From: Nectonema munidae
Taxonomy: Eukaryota > Nematomorpha > Nectonematoida > Nectonematidae
DNA: 64,000 nucleotides
Assembly: GCA_030549495.1 (NCBI GenBank)
Contig: JAUIRK010000916.1
Span: 657,501-721,500 of the forward strand
Reading direction: 5' to 3'
The translations under genes and the position numbers were made by a program. This document shows positions 45,430-57,600 of the stretch, one piece after another (within the stretch, counting starts at the first letter, position 1; each line of letters begins with the position of its first letter). Under the pieces are notes generated by a model that saw only the letters and a list, made by a program, of their open reading frames with translations, was not told where the DNA came from and made no database searches.

Positions 45430-45680
45430 TACAGCACTATTCCTTCCTTACTCTACCGTTTCAAAAGGAGAGACTTGATTACCGTTTATAATATCCTGCA
45501 TGGAAAGATGCTCATCAACTCTAGAATTTTAACCAAAGAAGAAAAAAGAGGTTTTTCCCTGAAAGAATGATTAATGACTGGAATTCACTTTCCGATGATA
45601 TTGTTAATGGTCCAAACGTATATGATTTTAAGAACAAATTGGATGAATTTTGGAGACAGAATGTTTGAGCTCTGCTAAAC
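45430..45680 (+). mobile_element. CR1/L2-like LINE 3' fragment
   Basis: Reads LYRFKRRDLITVYNILHGK, then a C-terminal ERMINDWNSLSDDIVNGPNV and FKNKLDEFWRQNV in adjacent frames, a pattern typical of the very end of CR1-type ORF2. Only the last roughly 80 codons remain. Confidence 0.65.
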
Positions 45681-46722
45681 ATTTCATTCTTCTCTTCTTC
45701 TTTCTTTTATTCAGATGCGATAATTAACAGGCTCTGCCTACTTTCCCTAATAAATGATGCTATACCCATTTTTAACAATACAACCTGTGGGAAAGAGTAA
45801 AAGTACCCTAGCGACTTTCGCATTAACGGTAGAGAGTTTTAACTTATTTCTATATCCAAAATTGATATAGTTACTTATAAAAAGCATCAAAAATATTTCT
45901 TCTCTTCAATCAGGAAAAAAACATGAATACACAATGTACTTGTTATTGGTACATCTTCACAATGTCTGCAAGAATTTCAAAATACTCCCATGTAGGTTCC
46001 TGCGTTCAGGTTTAGCGCCAATGATCCCTACGAAGCGGTTTTCTTGATTCTTTCAAGTCTTGCTCAGGTTATGAATAGCTCGACCCACAAATTAACCCTT
46101 TGAGGTCCAGTGTGACTTTAGTGTCGCAAGAAAGCAAAAACATCAAATATAAAAATCTTTTGTAAAATAAACCAGCGATTAGTCTTAAAAATACTGGTCC
46201 GAAATAGATTTATCAATAATTTTTGTAAACAAATATTGATTTCGCTCCCAAAATTCAAGTCTAAAAAATTTATACAATATTTACAATACTATTTAATCTA
46301 ACCTAGCGTTAACCCATTTAATTTACTTTAAAAGGATTTAAATACGCACGTGGATTATTCTTTGTAATTATTGAACATGTAATCCGGTTTATCTAAAGAT
46401 AATTAAATAAAATGTTTAAAGATTAAAATCCTTATAAAAGATATAATTATATTAAATATAAAAGTTTATTAAAAACAAATTAAAACATGTTTATAAAATT
46501 TGTATTCCTGAGATGACAAATTATTAAGAAAGCAAAAAATATAAACACATGAAATATGCAAAATAAACACATTTTGATTTGTCCGATTACATATAGTAAA
46601 TTTTGTGTAGAAAATACAATTTACGCTCATTAATGCTAAAATCTCTGCACTAAAACATTTAGGCACATCAGTTCACATTATACAAAGAGAGCAAGTGTCG
46701 AAGCCATTAAATAAACTAACAT
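45681..46722. other. Intergenic stretch 3' of the ARHGAP20-like gene
   Basis: No gene seen. TTAACCCTTTGAGGTCC at 46092 resembles a piggyBac-type MITE end, but no clear partner was found. The part near 46722 should hold the 3' UTR of the minus-strand RhoGAP gene. Confidence 0.35.
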
Positions 46723-49700
46723 TCAGACGAAGGTGTATGTTTCTTCATAGTCCCCTCTTTCGGGTAAAGCAGAAGGGGGCGAGACTTTTGACGTGATTCT
46801 ATAACTAGAGTCGAAAACTACGTTTGAATTTGCCATGTCTTTGTTGTTGGTGTAGAAGGCTTCGTCGATGGAATTGAGGATGTGGTTGAAAGAATGTTGT
46901 CTCCTGACAGAGGCGCTGCCACTCTTCTCCCTTAAGTGAAATAAATTCCTTTGCTTCTGACTACTTATTTTTGAGATCGTTAGCGAGCCTTTTTCGCCAA
47001 ATATTTTGCGTAGTTGAGTCACACTCCAGGATATATCCTGGGGCTTAGGAATATCTGAGTGATAATCTATGCTGTTACATTTGAAAATAGACTTGTCTGA
47101 GTCCGGCTTGTTATTTAGCTTTGACTGAAGACCAAACCTATCGCCAATATTTACATAGGATTTATATATGCAAGAGGTGCAATTTTTGTTGTATAAAGAA
47201 GAAATATCACTGTCATATGCGGAATCAAGGATTTGCGATTTCGTTTTAATATCGCTTTGATTTAGTAATTCCTGACTGTTATCCTCATTTTGATTAGTTT
47301 TGACTCTTTCAATTGGTATTGTCAATATCTCACTTAATTTGTCCATGCTGGTTAAATTACATTCTTCATCTGTTACGTCATAAAATGTTTGAACAGCTAC
47401 ACTCTTCTTCTTGATTTCTTCTTTGTGTACAGGTATAGACTTTTCGAACTTGTGGTCGCTGTAAAAGACTTTGACCGAGTTTTTACATCTTTCTAAAGTA
47501 CTCGGACTATCCAACGAGTCTTTGTCCATAATCAACTCAAAATTTTTCTTCGTTTTTCTTAAAGTTGCACGAGGAAAGGCGTTGCTCTTGAAAGATTCCA
47601 ACCACGTTGATGGAATACGGTAATTGCTTAAATTCTGAAGGCAACTAGTGCACAAACTGTGCTCTTTGTCTTTGTCACGCTCTTCTTTGCTCTCATCTTT
47701 GGAGTTCAACGGACAAGAATCAAAGTGAGATTGTGTGCTGGATAAAACAGCGCTCGTTTCTTCTTCATCTTCATCGAGAATTCGTTTAGAATGGAGAGAA
47801 TTTTTTTCTGAATGGTCGCTGATTTCATCTTCAGTGTTGTACAAGTTTGAGTCACTGAGAGTTAGACCGGAGTCTCTACTGACACTGCTACATAGTTTAG
47901 GACTTCTTTGAATTTCAAAATTGTTGAAATCTTTTTCAAAACTGTCGATCGACGAATTGAATTTAATGTGATTTTCTAAAATAAAATCACCAATTAAAAC
48001 ACAGAAAAGTAAAAGAGTCAAAAAAATTAACCTATCACACTTGTGCTTGCAATACTTTCATCATCATCAATATTTGAGTATAAATGGAGTGGGAACACGA
48101 GATTTTTTTCAACGTACAAATTCCTAACTTCTTTGATATTCGGAAAAAGTTGGGAGGATATTTCTAGAAGAAACTCCAAAACGTTAGCTACAATTTTGGT
48201 TATAGACGTTGTTTGAGGCTGTTGTACTGAATTTTCGTTTTTAGACCACAGCAAATTTGGTCCAACACAAATCGCTATATTTTTACTGTTCATTTTATTG
48301 TATCCAGAGTTTTCTTGAACAAAGGCCAATAATGCAAGTGTATGCTTTAGAAGAAGCTTTGCCTCATTGCTGAGTGAATCTACAAGACTAATAAAGAAAT
48401 GATGCAATGGCATTAAATTCCAAGCTTCCAGATTTAATTTAATTTAAATAATACTTTTTGCAATGCTCAACTCTGCAAGATCTATTGCCTTGGATCTGAA
48501 GCATGGCTCTCCATTTGTCAAACAAATCACAATTTAAGAGTCCTTTGGGTATATTCCTCAAAAATTCCTATCGAAAAGATAACAATTATTATTATTAGCC
48601 CATTCGAGTATAAATAAAAAAAGTTGATAATTTCTTCTAATTATGTGAATACTTGAAGAAAACACAGCATGAAAAGTTAGGTATACTTTTATTGCGTAAA
48701 AATATTATTAAATCCAAATTACCAAAGTAAGATTTAGTATTCATTAGAGCCAACGCCTATAAAGAATGTCTAACACGTCTTATAAACTATAGTGCTTTAA
48801 ACTAACCACTGTTTAATTGACTAATTACACAATCGTGATTACTTGACTAATCAATTTAAATAACAAGTAACTACTATACTAAATCAAAGGCTATCAAAGT
48901 TTCCCCCGTACATCAAAGTTAATTCTGCACTATGATAGGTTAAATCGAGACCTAAGCAACGCTAATAAGAAAAAACTAAAGTAAACTTAAAAATATAAAA
49001 ATACTAAAGATCAATGACAATATCGACTATATCTGTTACCAGTCAAGTCTGCAATGACGACTAAATTTTGAAGAGATCAGCTCCATGAAACACTTCAAAG
49101 AATTTGTACAAATTTAAGGCTTGAATATTGCAACTTTCAAAATTATTGCATAAAATAATGACAGAAGATGTCTAAAATGTTTGCATTCAAATACCTTAAA
49201 CAGAGCAGCAACAGTGAGGATTGGAACATTTTCAAAGTTAATTTTTCCCTCTTCCAAGAATTTGTCTTTCAGAGATTTAAGAAGCTTGGCGTTTGCAGAC
49301 TTTCTAAAGATACCTATTGTGTAAGGACCAAATGTGAACAAAGACTTCAGGATGTTCTAATAAAAAGAAAATAAAAGAATTTTATAAATTTCTTATTACA
49401 TTCATAAATACGATTAGAATGTTGTTAGATATCGCATAAAAATGATATTTTTGTCTCGTGCATGAAACAACAACATCATAGTTTACAAGTTTTTACTAGT
49501 TTGAGGGAAAACAATATGGAAAAGCTTAGCAATAAAATATTACCTTCTTGACATAAAAATCTTGAATATGGTAAAAATACAAAACGAACTCTAACTTTGG
49601 CAACAAATTCGCTATGTAAACTCAAATCACTACAATTCCATAAAATCGTGGATAAAATGTAATCACGTGATTAGAAGGCGAATATGTATGGAATTGAAGA

Positions 49701-52700
49701 TGGAGTTCGTGGTATTCTCTTACGATAAATGATTTTAAAGTTTTTTCACATTTAATATAAATTTACCTAATCAAATTAAGCTAAACGTAATCTTTTCAAT
49801 TTTGACGTTTCTCGATTTTTTCACATGCTCTCTTGGAAAGTGCGTATAATTAAAAATTAAGGGAATAAATGATATTGAAATTTACCGTGATTGATTCTGG
49901 AAACTTTTCATTTTTGATTACAAAGTCTAGCGGTTTTCCAAAGATGCTTCCTTTTGTGTACAGGTCAGGGGATATTGATTGACGCCATTTTGTATGAAGA
50001 TTACTTGTTTTATTGGAGCTACGTTTGAAAGCTTGCCATGTTAAAATGGAGCATTTTTTATTCTTCTTGTAAGTTTTACTTTCAGCATCTGTATTTTGAA
50101 ATATTTTAATTTGCGTTATATACTTAATGAATAAAACCCATTAAAAAAATAATTAAATTTGGTTTGCGGATTGGGAGATAGAATATTCCGCTTGAATTAC
50201 TTACAAAAATTGAACTCTAAGTCCAAACGCTTAAAAAATCAGACTAACAGTCTAAAAATTTTTATTAGATCCGACTTAGACATTGTAAATCTGCATCTAA
50301 TAAATTATACTAAGATTTAATTATAACCTTATTAGAATCTAAAGAGTTCTATCAGACAAAACGGATCTATTACATCAGATACGCAAAACCGAGTAAAAAT
50401 AAAATAAAATATGTATGTGTAAATAAATTAAGTAATTAACGGCCATTTAAAATTGTAATAGAGAGCGGTTTTCACGATTTTTAGCGAGCCAGTGTGCTTT
50501 TTTTCCTTGCAAAACTTTGCCCCTTTACGCATCTATTTTGAGGACCGGTGCAGCCACAATTTGGTTTACAGCCCATAACCCCAAAAAAATTTGATTGTGT
50601 GCACTCAGATGCTTAAATTAATTTATTCATCTATATAGGAATAATTCTTTGAAGATCTAATTCAAAGTTTGTGTGATTAGACTTAAAAATACGAATTAGG
50701 AATCGTACAACACCAATCTGAGGATTCCTAATGTTTTAAATATTTCAGAAAAATGAAGTGATTCCTATAGATTTAGGCTTTAGAATATAATAATAAACAA
50801 AAGAGATCAAGAGATAGAAAGATCTACTTCCTTCTTTAGTTAATACACTCAAATAGGCAATAAATTAATTAAAAAGTAGTTACGATCTTTTGTATCGAAA
50901 TTTAGAAGTCTACAAATTTGTTAAATAAAATTATGATTTATTCTTTATAATTTATTAATTAAATAATAACAAAAATAAAAGTGCACGTGTATTGAAATTT
51001 CTGATTTACGTACGCCTACTTTGAAGAACTAAAATTCATACGGCACACAAGGATATATTTGGCGAACCTAGCAAAGAGAGTAGATAGCTCTTGATTGAAA
51101 GAGACAGGTTTCGATCATAGAAAGGCTAGTTGAGAATGCTTACCTTGAAAGAAATCGTGTTTGCTCGTTAAAAAGAATTGACAGATTTCGCTAGAATTTT
51201 TAACATTGCCTTCCAAAATCTGCTGGAAGGATGCTGGGAAGTTTGTGCTCAAAGAATGTGCCGAAGTTTCTAAGTGGTGGAGGATGATAATGTAGGGTAT
51301 TTCATTGCCGATTAATGGCACGGGTGGCTCATTGCAACGCGTTTTGATCAGCATTTCGTATTTGATGGTGTCGCTTCTCTAAAAAAAAAAGTCAAAATAG
51401 CATGGCTGAGGTGGCAAGCTTGCAAATAAAACTAACTTCCAGTCCGTACAAATTTATAGCGTTTTCGATACAATCATTAACATTTTGATTTGTTGAGATT
51501 GATAGTGTTTTTGACTACGATGAAGATAATAAATTAAATAAAGCGTTGGATTAACAAAGATACTTTAATTGGAGAGTCTAAATTCCAGTTAAAAACTTTC
51601 ATGTTTGTGCAGCCAAAATCTTCATTACTTCTGCTATATGAAATGCATCTAAAAAATTGTGGTTAATATAATCACTAAAAACTAGAATATGTTAAATTAT
51701 ATAAATAAACAAAAAACGTGCAAAAGCGCCTTTTATATTTAAGTATCCAATATAAACTTGTATATATGCAATGCATATCAAAAACTTAAAACACATTCCA
51801 AAATCAATTAAAAAAATATGCTCTTTTTGACAGATTAAATCATTTTCTACTAAATTATTGTAAACAAAAATTTCTGGCTTTTGAAGCTCTTAGTGCTTCC
51901 GCTAAGAATCAATCATGACATTTTTTCCGCGATGGGAAAATTATATCGTCTTTTATTTAGGCTTTAGGAGTACTGTCAAAAGAATTTGTTAAACGCACAC
52001 AATTCATATTTCTAAATTTCCCTTTAGGGAAATTGAAAGCTAAGTGTATTCGGATGGAATGAAAATTGAAATACATATTTACATCAGTTACAGCCCTATT
52101 TAATGTGAAAACCGTGCTTATCTGACACATTTTAAAAAGGTCTCATGCTCTCTAAAAATTGGCTTTTGCCTTTAAACTTTGTATTTTTCGTCTGTGCAGC
52201 TTGGCAAAAGGATCATTTTTCGGCAAAAAAGAAACAGTGTTGATGCCGATTCTTATAATATTTAGATTATATAAAAAGATAAATTTTGATTGGCATTAAT
52301 TTCTATTTTACTCATTCTTAAGGCTCTTTTTTGTGTGAAATTTAAGACTAAATATTCTTAAAAAAAGAGGCTGTGTAAAAAATTTGAATTAAATATCAAA
52401 ACAAAAATATTCCATTTGAATTTATAAGCTACATTTTGAGTTTTCTACCACAACTTTTTAAAGCAACAAAAATTGAATATTTGGAAATATTCAAATTTTA
52501 AGGTTATACTTTTCGTTCAAAGAAGTTTTTAGCAGTTTTATGTAACTATTTGGCAAACTTATGAGCTCAGGACAATTAGGCTAATTTTTTATAACAAAGA
52601 TTTTTATCATCATATGACATCTAAAGTGAAAGTATACACATCAGATTCAGTAGCACGACCTTTTAGCGTACTCCCTAAAAAATCTCCGTGTATCCCAGTT

Positions 52701-54656
52701 TGGAAAGCGCTGCACTATAAACGAATAAATCGGATGCGAACGTTTGAAAGGGTGTCGATTATTTCGTAACGTTTATTACGCCAAATTTAATGTCTACGTC
52801 GTATTTTCCAAATTTGAAATTACTTTATAGAATATTGCACAAAAATGCTTGGATCGAATTTAAAAAATATTTATAAATATAGGCAAAACTATTTTAACGT
52901 TTGACAAGTATGAAGCATTTCTTAAAAAAAATATGAAAAATAGAAGACGAATACTCATCTTTATTCTTGTATTGGAGGCAATAAGCGAAGTTTACTCTAT
53001 ATAAAATATAAAATGAAATATGTTTCTCAAAACTTGAATTTTGCGATATCAAAACGAAGCGCCTTAAACTTTCCAAATGCTAAATGATACTCCTATCGAA
53101 TCCATTCTTGTTTTTTTTTAATTTTTGAAAGAAGTGATTAAAAGTGATTTAATTTAGAAACCCTTAATTAAAATAATATATATTATATCCTGATTATTTT
53201 CCAATAAAATTAAACATTTATCATGTTATAGAAATGAAAAAATGTGATTAAAAGCTTATGATTTTGATAAATTCATTACTCAGTTATATTGAAATATTCA
53301 AAAGTTGAGATTTACCTGCTCAAATTCTGCCACCATTCATTTCTTATTTCCTCAGATCTTAAATAAAAAATGACAAATAAAAAAATGGAATTTTTTTTAT
53401 ACATTTTATGCCTTTATGTATTCATATCGATCCAAAATTTAGCCAAATTACATAAATCTAATATTTATATTTTCTCACAAATTCCGAAAATTAAACATAG
53501 GTAAAGGTCCGTGGGGTGTTTTCATCGAAAAGGCACACTTGCGCCGCTTGTATCGAACTATGAAGAAAGGAGGCTTGATGCGGGATCGAACCCAAGACCT
53601 TGAGTTATCGAAACAAAGTATCTAACCAACCTTACACACGACCCTTAATAGGAACATGGAGACAAGTTCTTAGATATTATAATTGTTGTGAAAAACACAT
53701 AGAAACATGTAAATACACTTTAAAACGTAGTAACACTTAAAAATATTAAATTAAAAAAGTTTTCTTGATAAGATATACGTATACTAAAAAATCAATTAAT
53801 ACATCACAATGAGTGGATTTAAACTTACTTGAAGATAGCAAGGAAATTTGTATTCGGCCAACCAATGTAAAATGATAGTTTATCTTCTATTTCTTTGTTA
53901 TTCACCATCACTTTCTTAACACTTATCCAAATAAGCGAAGTTTTGATTTTTTCTTTTAAGCGAAATATATCTGGATTTCTATGAAAAGAAAATAAATATT
54001 TTACATTTTAAAGAACAAAGATAAATTACTTGAATTTTGCAATTAGCAGCCAATCACTGAAAAGGAAAAAATGTCTTTCTTGCAATTCTGAATTCTAGGA
54101 AAAATATGTGAATATGTCGTTAAATAAAAATAAATAAATTTTATTTTGAAACCAAATGAATTTAATTTGCTACTTTTCTTTTACCTAAAGCAAGTTAAAA
54201 TGGTGACTCAGACGAAATTCTAATTTCATTCGAATTTTAAATCTAATCACTAAAATCTTGATTTCCTTTTATTTTAATCAACATCAAAATGTTAATGATA
54301 AGTAATTAAAAAATTCTAAGTATACACTTTTTGACTGAAATAAGTTTAAAAAAATTTATCCATATTATTATTATTATTATTATATATTTTCAATTTACAA
54401 GACAATAAAAGAAAAGTATCCTCATTTTGATTATATTTTGTATATTTAAAAAAAGTTTTTGCTGATTTAGTGTAGCAAAAGAGCTTTGAGTTTTGGAAAA
54501 GTATAAAAAAAAATTACAAATGATAAAACCACAGAACTTTCCATTATGTGATTGGGTTGTTCTTGAGTGAGTTTGCATTGCACAGGAGTTTCTTTTTTCA
54601 TAAAAAAACTCAAGTCTTTTTCATTATTTGAAAGTTGTTTAATTACTCGTTTTTTT
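46723..54656 (-). CDS. ARHGAP20: ARHGAP20-like Rho GTPase-activating protein, at least 12 exons
   Basis: Exons on the minus strand: 54656 to about 54530 (5' part of PH, donor uncertain), 54094-54030, 53978-53829, 53357-53316, 51648-51564, 51514-51437, 51378-51144, 50088-49886, 49356-49195, 48567-48455, 48424-48032, 47975-46723. Most junctions are GT-AG and keep frame. PH domain: ERHFFLFSDWLLIAKFK to SFYIGWPNTNFLAIFK and EEIRNEWWQNLSR. Ras-association domain: SKTLSISTNQNVNDCIENAI to NEPPVPLIGNEIPYIIILHH. RhoGAP domain: GPYTIGIFRKSANAK, with the arginine finger in GIFR, then EFLRNIPKGLL and NKMNSKNIAICVGPNLL. A 417-codon Ser/Asp-rich tail follows. It would switch off Rho-family GTPases downstream of Rap1 at the membrane or cytoskeleton. 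The N-terminus is not found. The 48567-48455 to 48424 join is one base out of frame. Confidence 0.9.
48425..48454 (-). other. Doubtful 30-base gap within the RhoGAP coding sequence
   Basis: Between two clear RhoGAP pieces there is only gtattattt...ctggaag, 30 bases with GT and AG ends. That is shorter than normal metazoan introns, and splicing it leaves the frame off by one. Reading through meets a stop. A base error nearby, a different splice choice, or a real lesion could explain it. Confidence 0.5.
52640..52730 (-). mobile_element. Solo hAT-like terminus in an ARHGAP20 intron
   Basis: The minus strand reads CAGCGCTTTCCAAACTGGG and then acacggagattttttaggg, typical of hAT terminal repeats. 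No opposite end or duplication was found. Confidence 0.4.
53500..53643 (-). repeat. tRNA-derived SINE, best-preserved copy
   Basis: The minus strand has gtaaggttggttagatac (A-box region), cttgggttcgatcccgcat (B box), then a tail with catagttcgatacaagcgg and gtgccttttcgatgaaaaca, ending in a ggacctttacc-like sequence. Its B box is the closest to consensus of all copies here, so it may be the youngest. It lies in an ARHGAP20 intron (53358-53828). Confidence 0.85.
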
Positions 54657-57600
54657 CTAAAAAAAAGAAAATACTTAAAATTATTACATAAAAATTAGAA
54701 TACTTTATCCACTGCCTAACTTTGACATATTTTTAAAAACATGAGTATCTACTATACTTTTGAGGCTGATTCACTTGTAAATATGCAAATGAAAAATTAC
54801 TGATTTGTTAATCAAAGCTAAAATTAGCACTAATACAGTTACCAAAAGAAGTTCAATATGGATATATGAGAGTGCCGTTTCATTAAAACCATTTTCACAA
54901 AAATGGTCTGCTAACGATATTGGTAAAATAATTGCAAATTTATTTTGTAGGAAAGTTTTTTATAAAAAAATTTAACTAGCGTCTTAAAAGGTACACTTTT
55001 TATTTTTAGGTCCCAATTTTTAAGTCTTTATTTATATTCACATACTTAATTTTGTGGGAAACTTATAAAACAATTTGATAATCCGAACAAGATTGACCAA
55101 TATTTTGCAAGGATATACGCGTAGTATATTGGTGGTAATATTATTAATCATTTTTATTGCTTTACGAGAAATTCAAAAATATTTTTAAAATTAATAAATG
55201 ATTCAAGCTTTTTTAAGTTAAATTTTCGTTCAAAAAATTTTTTATCGCTTAATAGAACCAAATGTGCCCAATAAAATGTTTCACGTTTTCCAAAACTATA
55301 ATCGCCTCGCTATTTTTTTCATTGCGCTTTTATATAATTTAAAGAAGTTTTTTATTTTATGAGACACCGACTGTCCCCTTTGATCTCAAAGATTTAAAGT
55401 GTTAAACAAGAAGTTAAAATAAAAAATATAGATTTTAACTAAAATCGTTTAACCAAAAACAAATATTTTTTGTGAAATTAGATGTTTTAGTTTAAACAAC
55501 TTTTGTAAAAACAGTTTTCGTGAATTGCTATTATAAATTAAAGAAAGTACAAAAATTTTCAAACAAACTTTTGATTGAAAAGTAGCATATAAAAAGAAGG
55601 CACTTTGAAAGGAAGATTTTTGACAGTGGAATTTTTCAACAGCGTAGATCTATATATACACGCTCAAATTCTTATGTCTACAAACTGTAAGTTCGCAAAT
55701 TAGGATTCCGTCAACTGGAATCGCCAAAATACGAGTGAGCCAGATGGACCCAGCAAGCTTGAATAGGCATATTACATAAAGATGTCACAATGTTGATCAC
55801 CTTTCGAATGTATTAAAGGCGCTATCAACTATTAAATATACCCTAGGATATATGTAGAGTTAGAACGACCAGTAGATATGAAGGCGGGTAGAACATTGTA
55901 TTTAGCGATATCATCATCTCTATTATTAAACTTGAGGAGGGAGAAAAGTAGTATATGTCTGCATCACATCCTGATTCAGGTAGAACTTCAACGTTCATTC
56001 CACGTTAATAAATACCGTGCTCTCGTGTATCTTTGTTTGGATGCGTCTGTTGTAAAAGAGCGGATGTATTATAACGTTTAGAAGGCAGAATAACGTACGC
56101 TCTTTATTAGCACGCGTCGCGTGTACACTGTACACCACCGACTAAGTACTGCACGTATACGCAATTCTGATGGAAACTGCTATGTGCATGTTAATATTAG
56201 TTGGGTGCGATTTTGTAACTAGAAGCTTTTTTTATTCTTAGAACACAATGAGAAATAGAGAGGACATCTTGAGATTCGGGAATTTTTGTTCCAGAATTAT
56301 TTTGTATCATTTGAATCATGAGTTGTTTCACAAGATACTATTGTGGAAATAAAGTATTTTTCGAGTAATGTGTACTTCTGAAGTACAGTCTGAATTTTGG
56401 CTCAAAATTATTCCATATTGATGTAATTGGAAAAGGGGGAAGCATTTTATCGAATTAGCCTAATAGTATATTACCTAACCCAAAACATTGTGATATTTAA
56501 GACAGGCAGGCAATGCAGCATTTAAGTAAGGTGCTCATAAAAATAATATATAGTTAGTTAGTAGCACTGAAACAAATAAAATGATGTATATAAATTTTAA
56601 TTCCATTTTTCATAAAACTTAATCAACGCATTTATTATAACAAAGTATTTATTTACTATTTGCATAACCTTCTGAAATCACTGCCCCTCTTAATCCTTTT
56701 CAACTAAAAGTGTAGATTGTTTTATTTTGTAATGACAATTTGGGAAACTTTAAAAGAAAAAATGGGCCACAGCACAAATAGGTGTCAACGAAATGAAAGA
56801 ATGCAGCTGGACATGAATACGCTTCATTTCTTTATCCATGGCGATAAAAACAAACTAACACTCTTTATGCAAAGTAATTTAATAATTATTTTACAATTAG
56901 GCAAAATTTAAGAGAGAGAGTGATGCCTTGGAAGGAAATCGATACGAAATTCAAATGTAGAATTCTGAATTGTCAAAGATAAAGAGTAAACACATTATGC
57001 TACATATTGAATTTAACAAAGGATAAACCATCTTTGCCAGATAAAAGGAAGATTGTGAAATAATAATATGAACGATATGCAGCGTGATAAAATGGGGATC
57101 AGTTTCATCGCAGATGCGATAAGACAATGAATTAAATTGAATCTAAATTCTATAAAATTTTTAAAAAGTCACGAACTAAATCTTTCAATTTATAAGTAAT
57201 GAGGTAAATATATATGTCTGTTCTTTAGTTTGGTGACATTAATGTTAAACCAATATTCAAAATATAAGATTAAATAAACCTAACAATACACATATGTAGT
57301 TTTATACTTACTGAAATTTTTATAAGTCAACACGTGTTGATAGATTAATTACCGCTTATATTATATGCGTATAGTGTTAAATGGTATAGAAATAAAATAG
57401 GGAAGCTGAGCTTTCTCTGTTAAAACAGAATTTCGTTATAACCGAAAAACAAACAGATAATAAAACGAAATAACTGAAAGAAAAATGGAAATTTCAATTA
57501 AAATATCATTCACTTATTGTAATCTAAACTTAAATTTATCACATATATATTACAGCTTACTTTTTAACTTTTTGAAGTCCAAAATTTTGAATACTTATCT

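Noticed and set aside
46092-46330. A piggyBac-type MITE beginning TTAACCCTTTGAGG
   Set aside because: No inverted right end next to a TTAA was found, so only a possible left end is noted.
41177-46722. Hox-linked microRNAs such as mir-10 or mir-993
   Set aside because: Their known mature sequences were looked for by eye around the Hox gene and not found.
53500-53643. A functional tRNA gene (good B box gggttcgatccc)
   Set aside because: No acceptor-stem pairing, and the same head with a shared non-tRNA tail occurs at several sites, so it is a SINE.
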